64,000 nucleotides of DNA. Origin: Hygrophila difformis (lineage: Eukaryota > Streptophyta > Magnoliopsida > Lamiales > Acanthaceae). Both the position numbers and the translations under genes were made by a program. The notes beneath the pieces were generated by a model. That model made no database searches. It saw nothing but the letters and a program-made list of their open reading frames with translations, and was not told the DNA's origin. Shown here in pieces: positions 36,043-45,128 of the stretch. Within the stretch, counting starts at the first letter, position 1; every line of letters begins with the position of its first letter. The stretch covers positions 18,540,068-18,604,067 of the forward strand of contig JAOANR010000014.1 in NCBI GenBank assembly GCA_030278955.1, in the 5' to 3' direction.

Positions 36043-37940
36043 TAAGCTAGCAACCGGAGGAAAAGGAGCTTCCACCAGTCATCTAAGAAGACATGCTAAT
36101 TCATGTGTGAAAAAGAGAATGCACGACCAAAAATCAACGAAGCAACCACCTATTCCTTTCAAATCGTCTTCTTCGACGAATCCATTTTTGGTTACTAGTG
36201 GCAGGTAATTTTTTGTGAAAAAATTAGAAAATTACTTTTATTTTTTTAAAATGATTTTCTTTTTATATTAATATATTTTTCTGCCCTTATTTAGATACTC
36301 AAATGAGAAAATGAGAGAGATCATTGCTACAGCAATCATGATTCATGAATACCCTTTCAGCATTGTTAAAGATCAAGTTTGGATGTGGGGCTTCCAATAT
36401 GCAAATTCAGAATTTCAGAAAGTCTCACGCAAAAGTATTAGAGGGGATTGTTTAGCAATTTATGAGGCAGAAAAGGTGATTCTAAAGAAGCTGTTGAGAA
36501 GTGTTGGCAAGATTAGCTTAACGACTGATATGTGGAAATCAACTCATCAGGTAACCGAGTATATGGTTATAACAGCTCATTTCATTGATATGAATTGGAC
36601 TCTTCAAAAGAGGGTTTTAAGTTTTGTTAAAGTGCCTGCTCCTAGACGTGGAATTGATGTTGCAAGTGCAATTTTTAAGTGTTTGAAGGCTTGGGGGATT
36701 GAAAATAAGGTGTCTTCTGTGACAGTTGATAATGCTTCTTATAATGACTCATGTCTTCGAAATCTCAAGGATAATATTTCACTTAATACTAAGTTGGTGC
36801 TAGATGGTGCTCTTTTTCATGTTAGATGTTGTGCACACATACTGAATTTATTGGTGCAAGATGGGCTAAGCAAAATTAAGGATGTCATTCACAATGCTCG
36901 AGAAACTGTGAAATTCATTAATCACAATGACTCCCGGTTGAAATCATTTTCTGATATATTGGAACAAAAGAATTTGAAGGAAACAAAGCTTGTCCTTGAT
37001 TGCCCAACAAGATGGAATTCTACATTTAATATGCTATCCACTGCCTTGAAGTTTCAAATTGCCTATCCATCCTACAAGGAAAGAGAACCCCACTATAATT
37101 ATATGCCATCTGATGAGGATTTGGAAAAGGTGAAAAAGGTGTGCCAACTTTTAGAGGTGTTCAATCTTGCTACTCATGTCATTTCAGGTAGTGACTATCC
37201 TACTGCTAATTTATATCTTCTTGAAGTTTGGAGGGTAAAACAAGCAATTGATGAGGCTAGTCTTGAATGTGACTTATTCATGAGGGAGATGGCGATGCAA
37301 ATGAAACTAAAATTTGACAAGTACTGGGGTCAGTGCAATCTTTTGATGTCTATTGCTAGTGTTTTGGATCCGAGGTGTAAACTTGCTGGTGTGAATGCAT
37401 GTTTTCCAATGATATATAAACCAGAAAGTGCATGCAAAGAGAATGTGGATTTGGTACTGGCTTCACTGGAAGCACTATATAATGAGTATGTTGAGATTGA
37501 TAAAGAAGATGTTGATGCTAACATTAGTGGTGAAGGAGTCAGTGGAGGAATCCCCTCATGTCTCACAAGTTCGCGAATCTTCTGTAGTGAGTGGATTTGA
37601 TCGTATTATGAGCATTGTTCGTGAAAAACATGCTGTTCCCCCATCTAAATCTGAGTTAACAACTTATCTGGAAGATGGCCTTTTTATTCCCGACGGTGAT
37701 TCAAGTTCTTTTAGTACTTTGGAGTGGTGGAGAAATAATAGTATGAAGTATAGGATTTTATCAAAATTGGCAGCTGATGTGTTGGCAATTCCTATTTCGA
37801 CTGTTGCTTCTGAGTCCACTTTTAGTATGTCTGGGAGGGTGATTGATGAGTATCGCTCTAGTTTGAATGAAGAATCAATTGAAGCACTTATTTGTGGTGG
37901 AGATTGGCTTCGCAATAAGTATGGATTGAAGAAAAACTAA

Positions 37941-38634
37941 GGTATAATATTTTATATTTAAGTTCAAATGGATGGTTGAGAAGTGAAGATTTATGCTGAT
38001 TGATTTTTATTTGTTGATTGTTGTTTACAGGTTCAAGCAACTCATCAAGTACAAGGGTTATGAGCCTTCCTTTTCTATAAAATATTGTGTGTTTTTATTA
38101 CATAAGTTAATGAATATAAGCTAGTGAATATAGCTATTGGTGACTGTGAGAAACTAATTTTTTTTTCCAATGCTTTCTAAGAAAAATTCCAATTGCCAGC
38201 GAGAGTATGTGTTTTATATTGGGTAGAAAGCTGTTGCTTTAATAAATTTCTCTTGTTTCAGTTTGTTCCAAAGGATCTGGAAGCCAATTGGGAGTCGCTA
38301 ATGTTGTTGCGGTCATAAAAGTAAGGATTTACTGAAATAGCTAATAGTTGTTGCTTACTTCTTATTGATATTGTATTATTTGCCTATGAATTTGAAATAT
38401 ATATTTTTTTTCATTTCTCTTTCTCAAGGATGAACGAGAATAGGATATGCTTGGAGGAAACTTACAAGTTGATCAAGTGTTGGAGAAAGCTTATTGGAGA
38501 CAGCTTATTATGATTGAAACTGTCTTTTGCATTTTTTTTAATTATTGTATTTCACTTTGTTATTTGTAATTTGTAATTGGATAATGATATTTTCTCACTT
38601 TTTCATTTTTAAGGATGGATTTTTAATGAGCTTA
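37941..38634 (+). other. 3' flank of the hAT transposase
   Basis: Transposase 3' UTR and non-coding DNA. No gene is seen. Confidence 0.4.
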
Positions 38635-38801
38635 AATAGGCCTTTAAAGGCTTAAAGTCAGGCCTATTTAATTAAAAAGGCCAGGCTTAGGCCTATAAAC
38701 TAGGCCTGTTACAGGTAATAGGCCAGGCTCAGGCCTTATAAAATTAAGGTAGGCCTAGGCCGTTCAAGGCCAGGCGGCATATTCCCACCCCTAGTCGCAA
38801 T

Positions 38802-38945
38802 ATCGGTCGTGAACCTGCAACAGAACAGTTTTGGTCGCGAATTCGGTCGCAAATTAGCGACAGACGTTTGTGGTCGCTATTTCGGTCGCTAACAGCGACG
38901 GCATTCATTCGGTCGCTAATTTCGATCGCTAAACCGACTTTTTCT
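38802..38945. repeat. CACTA right subterminal repeats
   Basis: Copies of TTCGGTCGC(T/A)AA and TTAGCGAC run up to the right TIR. They mirror 17806-17900. Confidence 0.8.
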
Positions 38946-38955
38946 TGTAGTGGAA

Positions 38956-40206
38956 TCCCTGGGCTCTGCAAAGGCTGGCAATGGCATCAGCAAGCCATCT
39001 CATGCTCGGAAACTATCAAGCAATCGGTTTGACATGGAATGACTGTCTGTATCCCTTCATTCTGTTTCCCGCAACAATTTTAAAAGGTCCATCAGGCAGG
39101 AAAATGGATTCAAGCATCCGTAATAGGCTTCTTTATGATGAATATTCTGAGGGAAAACAATCAAATATGAAGACTGTTCCAGATAAGCTTGATCGAATGC
39201 CATCCCCAGAGACAACAATAAGTATCAGAATTGGATAGTTCTCTCTTTCATTAAAGTTCATTTAGTTTCTTCATACCACAAGAGCTAATATGCAATTTTA
39301 TTTTATTTTATTTATTTTTTTGTTGAATAGCAATACTTTAAATGTGCGAGCATTAATTTTGCCGTATCTACAATTAATTTGTGATTGTTCGTTCTAACAG
39401 GTAATTAGAATCTAGATTGCGGTAAGAGGAGGAATGATGTTAAAGTTGTCAATTGAGGTTTATACTCAAAACCATTATTATATTATACATTAACGAAAGT
39501 AAGATTGTTGTTGATTCTTGTTCTTGGATACTGGCAGTGACTGTTGCGCATGGAAGGACACGTAGGTTGGTCAACACACTTGATAGAAAGGATATGCTTG
39601 ACCTGGATGAAATTAAGAAGCCGAGTAAGAAGTCTTGTGCGAGTATTGAGCCAATGGAAAGTCCCCCAGCTTAGGTTGTTATCTGATCTGTATGCTTCCC
39701 TAACTCCTGGGCAGTGAGTGTCTTGTAACTTGTAGTTAAATCCTTATCAGAGCTATTTTGATGGTTCTGCAGAATAATGACCGGAATTTTTATGGCGTAG
39801 AGGAATCCACTTTGGATGATAATACTGCTATTGAAAACCTAATGCAGAATCATAATGTGGTATTAAGTACATTGCCGTCCCGACTAACAAAGTTACAGGT
39901 AGCCTAACCTATATTACAAGTTTTTCTCAAGTGTATATAGCAAAATCCCTTTATGTATTTCTTCATGATCCGTGTGACTTGAAATAATTGTAATAATAAA
40001 TTCTTTGGTTCAGGTGGTGCGGCATTATTTGGAAAGTAACAATGTTAAAGGTTCCATAGATGCAGTGAGTAAATTGGCGGATCATTCGGTGAGTACTTCT
40101 TTCTACTTTCCAGCCTTTTTCATATGATTTACTGTTCCATCTGATTTCATCCCTGAAAATTATTGCACTCATGCAGGTTCAAGCAGATTTGGTTGATATT
40201 TCGTTC
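38956..40206 (+). pseudogene. KTN80-like: Katanin p80-like, right part including con80 region
   Basis: Immediately after the CACTA duplication, the linker resumes as SLGSAKAGNGISKPSHARKL and stops at TGA after RFDME. Later pieces read VAHGRTRRLVNTLDRKDML (about 39541-39600), NTAIENLMQNHNVVLSTLPS and RLTKLQ (about 39820-39896), VVRHYLESNNVKGSIDAVSK (40015-40089), and VQADLVD. These match the conserved C-terminal con80 region of p80, which binds the p60 katanin ATPase. The fragment breaks off near 40206 with the last exons missing. Confidence 0.75.
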
Positions 40207-40761
40207 ATTCCCGGGGTTTATGCTAAATCTAAGCTTTTTGGTTTGTCAAATTTCATTCGGCATTTATTTCATTATATTTTTCGTCAATATTCTTTTTTAT
40301 CTGTTGAATTTTTTGCTTCTGGAAATGAGGTAGTTCATTTATTACTGGGTAAAATTGAGACGTATTTTTCTTTTACTTTTGTTTGTTGATGTGAAATAGG
40401 GCACTTCATATTCGTATTTCTGGGATTTTATAGGGTTAGTGTAGCATGAGTAGTGCTAACATATAGTTTGTCCTTTTGCACCATACAATGCCGCAAGATT
40501 TTGGTAAAATCTTCAACACAATAAATCCCTCATCTATCTCACATCAAATATAATTCAAATTTGTGTATAGAAAAAAAATTATATTGTTTAGTTTTTGCTT
40601 CCTCCGCCCTACATACTTCCTTTACGTACCTCCCTTGTAACTTAAATATAACAACACTTCTTCCAACATAATAAATATTATATATAGAAACCACATACCT
40701 TCACCTACAATTATTTCAATTATTTCTTCATTCTCCATGGGCAGTTGTAGATACTAAATAC

Positions 40762-40791
40762 GCTGTGCATTTGCACAGCTTAGCCAGCTAG
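40762..40791 (+). promoter_or_regulatory. Helitron 3' terminus (hairpin plus CTAG)
   Basis: A 7-bp perfect stem GCTGTGC/GCACAGC with an ATTT loop, then an 8-base spacer, CTAG, and a host T. This is the canonical rolling-circle termination structure. Confidence 0.8.
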
Positions 40792-41012
40792 TATATACTA
40801 CTCATACATGCCATTTTATATATATAAGAATTCTCAAACACAACAGCCACCCAATTTGACTTCAAAGCCTATCAGGAACGAAGCGACTTTTTAATAAGTG
40901 CTTAATTAATTGGTTGTAACACTATAGGAAATTGCAAGGCTTCAACAGTCCACTCCCTATGAACGACCACACCCACTAGCTTAAAACATAATTTAATGAC
41001 ACCAAGCCACAT

Positions 41013-41270
41013 ACTACCTCCGTTTTTGTAATAGTGCAACAAAGAACTATTTGCTACTATTTATTGTTCGAGTTTGACTCTAATTTTTATCATAATTATA
41101 CAAGGAAAACATAGTCAAGTGAAATCTTGTTGGATTCGTCATGTAGTTTTTAAATATCAAACTTTTAAAATTTTTACTTATACTGAACTTAAGTTATTAA
41201 TGGTTCAAAATATATATTGGACTGTGTGCATTGGGTGTTTGTTGCACTATCACTAAAACGGAGGAAGTAC
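41013..41270. mobile_element. MITE, CTACCTCCGT..ACGGAGGAAG termini
   Basis: The inverted termini extend into GTAATAGTGCAAC / GTTGCACTATCAC. TA flanks are present and it is about 258 bp. Confidence 0.7.
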
Positions 41271-41305
41271 AAATCTTATTTGACCGACAAGATTGGACAG
41301 ATATA

Positions 41306-41700
41306 GGGTCTGTTCTGTAGGTAGAGCTGTAGCTGCAAGCTGGAGCTGTAGGGAGCTGGAGCTATAAGAGCTGTGGGAGCTGTAGCTGTCAGTTCTATTT
41401 AAGTGTTTTGTACAACTAGCTGTAGCTGTGAAAAAATGTATGAAATGACATAAAAGGATAAAATATTTATATAGACTATTGGGTAGTGGGTTGGTTATTG
41501 GGTTAAAATTGTGATTGCTAAAAAATAAGCTCCTAGCTTATTTTTTAACGCTACTACAGGTAGCTTCTAAAAAGAAGCTTCCAAAAGCTCCCAAAAGCTA
41601 CCAAAAGCTAGTGTCCAGAACGGGGCTTTTGTTTTGAAATAAAAGCTAAAGCTACCAAAAGCTCCCAAAAGCTCTCAAAAGTTGCGTGCAGAACAGACCC
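41306..41700. mobile_element. MITE with GGGTCTGTTCTG termini
   Basis: Inverted ends are GGGTCTGTTCTG and CAGAACAGACCC. ATA lies on both flanks (41303-41305, 41701-41703), compatible with a 3-bp duplication. The interior is full of AGCT(G/T)TAGCT and AGCTCCCAAAAGCT repeats. The superfamily is uncertain (Harbinger-like by the 3-bp duplication). Confidence 0.65.
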
Positions 41701-41998
41701 ATAGAATAATAGGCATGAACTTCCACAAGACCAATATTTTTAACCATTAAAAACAAAAGAACGGTTGTATAAAACAAGACGAGGCAACTGGACGGCTGTG
41801 TACGAACAAAATTCCCAGGAAGAACGATTAAATCAAAAGAATATAGGAAGATGATGCCAACTTACAGTTCACAATTGCTTTGGCATTAGAACAAAATTCT
41901 CAGGAAGACCGACAATGGCCTAAATTCAGGCCCAAAATCCTTCTAATGGCCTATTTCCTGGGAATTATTAATGGTAGTGGGTAATTTAAAAGTTTAAT

Positions 41999-42260
41999 AC
42001 TATCTCCGTCTCATTATAATTATTACGGACCCACCTGACATGTATGCCAGTGCACATTTTTAACTGTTAATAACTTAAATTGTGTACAATAAAGAATTAT
42101 AAAAATTTGATATTTTAAAACTACAAGATTAGACGAATCTAACAAGATCTCACTTGACTATATATTTTTTACATAACTATAATAAAAATTTGAATTAAAC
42201 TTAAACAACGAATAGTGTCAAAGAGTCATACGCAACAATCAAATTAATACGGAGGAAGTA
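41999..42260. mobile_element. MITE, CTCCGTC..ACGGAGG termini
   Basis: About 260 bp between TATCTCCGTC and ATACGGAGGAAGTA, non-coding. It is the same family as the others. Confidence 0.65.
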
Positions 42261-42439
42261 TATTTATTTATTAATGTGAGATGATGGATAGGCTTGACTA
42301 TTAATATTTAATTATTTCTCAAAATGAAAATAAAATAAAAATATTGGAACAAGAAAAAAAGAAAGTATGACATAAATAATGATACATAATGAGTATTATT
42401 TATTTTAATTACATAAAATAAAAAATAATTGAAAAAAAT

Positions 42440-42604
42440 TAAAATAGGCCACCAGAAGTAGTTATTTCCACTTTTAGGCCATCGTAGCCCGAATTCCAGC
42501 CCAATGGCCTAAATTCAGGCCCGAAATCCTTCTAATGACCAATTTTCCTAAATCAAAATATCGTGGCCTAAAAATAGAAATTACTCCTTCTGGTGGCCTA
42601 TTTT
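42440..42604. repeat. Fold-back repeat (about 42-bp arms)
   Basis: TAAAATAGGCCACCAGAAG is answered by CTTCTGGTGGCCTATTTTA. A partial relative (GGCCTAAATTCAGGCCC) lies at 41916-41960. It is non-coding. Confidence 0.65.
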
Positions 42605-43287
42605 ATTTATTACCTTAACTTATAAAGAACTAATCTGGTTAGATTAGCATGATTCATGGGATTGGATATTTTTAGAATCACTCATATCTTCCATATCCCT
42701 CCTGTGTTTAAGTCCTGTGTTTAAGACATTCAAAATTCCTATTCATATCTATTTATCTATATAATATGTATATATATATATATATAATTATTTAAGTCAT
42801 TTAAGTATCTATTATAAGGACCAAATTAATAACACCACTACTACTATCGTTATTATTATATTATTATTCACGGGTATCACAAAATAAATATACCATAATA
42901 TAAAATGTAAATAAAGTGAAAGAAAATGTTTTGAAAATAAAAATATCGACAAATGAATATAAGATTTAATAATATTATATAATTTAAACAAAATAAAATT
43001 TTGAATAAAAAATTTAATATATTTACGCTGAACTAAATTTTTTAAATTAAAGAAAGAAATATTTAAAAATAAAATTCAATTATATTAATTACAATAAAAT
43101 AAATAATATTAAATTAAATAATTACATAATTTTAAATCTTTCGTACTATGAAAGTATAATTATAAGAAAAAATATAATTTGAATTGAAATATATTGCAAA
43201 TAGGATATTTTATTGATTTATTAATGATAAATTAAAAATTGTGCAAGTTTTGCGGGTCAAAATGAAAGTTTATGGGATAAAAAAATT

Positions 43288-44610
43288 CGCTCCCGTTAGG
43301 GTGCGACTAAAGATTTTGACTTGATGTACTGCGGTACATCGCAGCCATTGATGCAATTTTTAAATTGATGGTTGAGATTAACTTAAAGGTTAAAATAGTA
43401 AATTTGCTACATTTAGTTTTGTTAACAGACAATTGCTCGTCAATTCCTCATGCTATTCAACTCTACTTTTCTTCTACGCATTTCAATACAATCAATCGAT
43501 CTTATCTTACCCTTCAATTTGCTTATTTATGCTTCTATATAATATACATACTTCATCCGTTCTCATTTAAGTGCTCCATTTGCATAGTAGTAACTATTTA
43601 TTGAGTAACTTTGATCAAATTTTTTCACATAGTTCTATAAGATAAAACATAGTCAAGTGAGATCTTGTTAGATTCGTCTAATCACGTAGTTTTAGAATAT
43701 CAAATTTTTATAATTTTTACTTATATAAAATTTGAGTTATAAATATTTAAAAATGTGTCTTGGACTGCGTGAAATGCAGAAGTGGAGCACTTATTTGAGA
43801 ACAGAGGAAGTATATGTTAATCAAAACGTACCTAAAAAATGTTTATATTTTGAGTCGCTGAATTGTTAACGAAAACGTCGCTGAATTGTTCATGGAAAGG
43901 TCGCTGAATTGTTCTTGGTTGTTTCGCTGAATTGTTCCGGGTAGCATCGCTGGGCTGTTCATGAAAACGTCTTTGAATTGCTTTTTGGCGGCATCGCTGA
44001 ATTGTATAAGGTAGCATCGCTGGATCCTTCTTGGTTATGTCGCTGAATTCTTCTTATTGTAGTCGATGAATTCCTTTAGGTAGGGTCCTGAAATATTTTT
44101 TTGGTAGCATCACTGAATTATATTGGTAACATCGCTGAATTGTATATGGTAGCATCGCTGAATTTTTCTTGGTAGTGTCGCTGAATTTTTGTTGGAGTGC
44201 TCGCTGAATTCCTTTATGTAGGGCTGCTGAAATAGTTTTTGGTAGCATCACTGGTAACATCGCTGAATTCTATGAGGTAGTATCGCTGAATTCCTCACTA
44301 TAGTGTCGTTGAATTCTTGAACGTTGGGTCGGTTATATATTTTGGATAGCATCACATAATTATTTTTGGTAACATTTTTGAAATTTTATACGTAATAAAT
44401 TTGTTACGCTTTTTAAGGAGTGTTGATCATAGATATAGATTACCTAATATTTGATATGATTTACCAAATATTAGATTGATAATATACTAAATATAGGATT
44501 ACATGACAATTATACCCTTTTTACATTATAACCATTGGATTAAAATGAACGATAGTGATGATGTGCCTTGATGTACTGTCAAATTGGCCGCAGCACCCTG
44601 ACTGAACCCT
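43288..44610. mobile_element. Non-autonomous MULE with TCGCTGAATT array (family member 2)
   Basis: The left end is CGCTCCCGTTAGGGTGC; the right end reversed is AGGGTTCAGTCAGGGTGC. An A-rich 8-9 bp duplication (AAAAAATT) flanks it (43279-43287, 44611-44619). From about 43850 to 44330 there are about 20 copies of TCGCTGAATT (the complement of the member-1 motif) at 25-35 bp spacing. A MITE (43551-43810) is nested inside. No coding sequence is present. Confidence 0.7.
43551..43810. mobile_element. MITE nested in the MULE
   Basis: CTTCATCCGTTCTCATTTAA is answered by TTATTTGAGAACAGAGGAAG. It is about 260 bp, with TA flanks. Confidence 0.65.
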
Positions 44611-44760
44611 AAAAAATTTATTCAAAATTCAATTGGCTTAATTTTACAACATGGTGCCCTGTTGTAGTGTATTTTAATAATTGATATTTGTATAATGACA
44701 TAAAATCATATATAGGCTCTTGACCTATTTTAATATTAAAATCGCATATAAATAACAACT

Positions 44761-45128
44761 TGTGAGGTTAAGTCCGGAAGTTAAAAACACCAAGGGATAA
44801 GATGAAAGAAAGTTTTAGGGTGGTTGGGTTCTCGCAATTAATGAAGTTGTTTGGCTGAGTCTCCTTGTTAAGACTTTCGCATATCTTAACTTTTTTTCCA
44901 TTCAATTATTGAGACAAGTTGTAGAAATTTCTTATTATCGACATCCCAGCTTTTACTGAGTGCCAAAAGTTGTTTCCATTCAATGATTTATTGAGGCAAT
45001 TTGCTGAAATATCCCAAAGAAATTAAAATAAAATACGACAGTAGTAATGTATTTCAAAGTAGTTTCCCCTGCAAACATTGCTAGAACTGCAGCATTTTCC
45101 TAAAGAAATAGAGGGAGTGAGAGAGATC
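44761..45128 (+). promoter_or_regulatory. Upstream region of the NLR
   Basis: No gene. This must contain the NLR promoter and 5' UTR. I see no TATA box I would single out. Confidence 0.4.

Larger units (their letters stand above)
30817..37940 (+). pseudogene. hAT transposase (BED finger, RNase H-like core, hATC), disrupted
   Basis: Exon 1 (30817-30990) starts MEHNGSVNLSYLPPHE and ends STVWMDFDQ. Exon 2 is 31317-31366 joined to 36043-36204 and encodes VDIPNVGVKAVCKYCKDKLA, then SHLRRHANSC: the C2H(C/H) BED zinc finger used to bind transposon ends. Exon 3 (36295-37940) holds the core (TDMWKSTHQVTEYMVITAHF; VTVDNASYND; CCAHILNLLVQDGL) and the hATC dimerisation domain (LAADVLAIPISTVASESTFS). The Helitron at 31367-36042 sits inside the GAT codon of exon 2. 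A one-base frameshift between about 37525 and 37550 separates the core from hATC. Both lesions make it non-functional. Confidence 0.9.
26078..38793. mobile_element. hAT element (12.7 kb including a nested Helitron)
   Basis: The termini are TAGGGGTGGGAATAGGCC and its near reverse complement ending ATTCCCACCCCTA. The 8-bp target duplication GTCGCAAT is at 26070-26077 and 38794-38801. Subterminal regions are dense in GGCCT/AGGCC motifs (26090-26260, 38635-38780). It carries its own BED/hATC transposase gene on the plus strand, now broken, and a captured ABHD17-like fragment on the minus strand. Without the Helitron it would be about 8.0 kb. Confidence 0.92.
17792..38952. mobile_element. CACTA (En/Spm) non-autonomous element, expanded by nested insertions
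   Basis: The left end starts CACTACAAGAAAA (17792) and the right end is its reverse complement ending TTTTCTTGTAGTG (38952). The 3-bp target duplication GAA is at 17789-17791 and 38953-38955. Subterminal arrays of (T)TAGCGACCGAA and TTCGGTCGCTAA mark both ends. Removing the solo LTR, the gypsy element and the hAT with their duplications leaves about 1.69 kb with no transposase. It is therefore non-autonomous and was mobilised in trans. Confidence 0.9.
10201..40791 (+). mobile_element. Helitron-like element with several captured gene fragments, later interrupted by a CACTA element
   Basis: The 3' end is well defined: a hairpin GCTGTGC-ATTT-GCACAGC at 40762-40779, then TTAGCCAG and CTAG, with a host T at 40792. 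Upstream lie pieces of a UBC32-type E2, WDR48-like, SUA-like, and katanin p80 genes. All are on the plus strand, with introns still present and lesions in several exons. Multi-gene, same-strand capture of genomic pieces is a Helitron hallmark. The 5' end is not resolved; 10201 is a placeholder just right of a MITE. Without the CACTA insertion the element would be about 9.4 kb. No Rep/helicase is seen. Confidence 0.6.
42750..44760 (+). repeat. AT-rich dispersed repeat, interrupted by a MULE
   Basis: Left part 42750-43287 and right part 44611-44760 align with 48180-49130: AAAGTTTATGGGATAAA matches AAAGTTCATGGGATCAA, and both end near TTTTAATATTAAAATC. The MULE 43288-44610 splits it, which independently supports that insertion. 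Confidence 0.55.

Noticed and set aside
45078..45128. N-terminal extension of the NLR
   Set aside because: It would need a non-ATG start; the first ATG at 45129 gives the usual start of the family.
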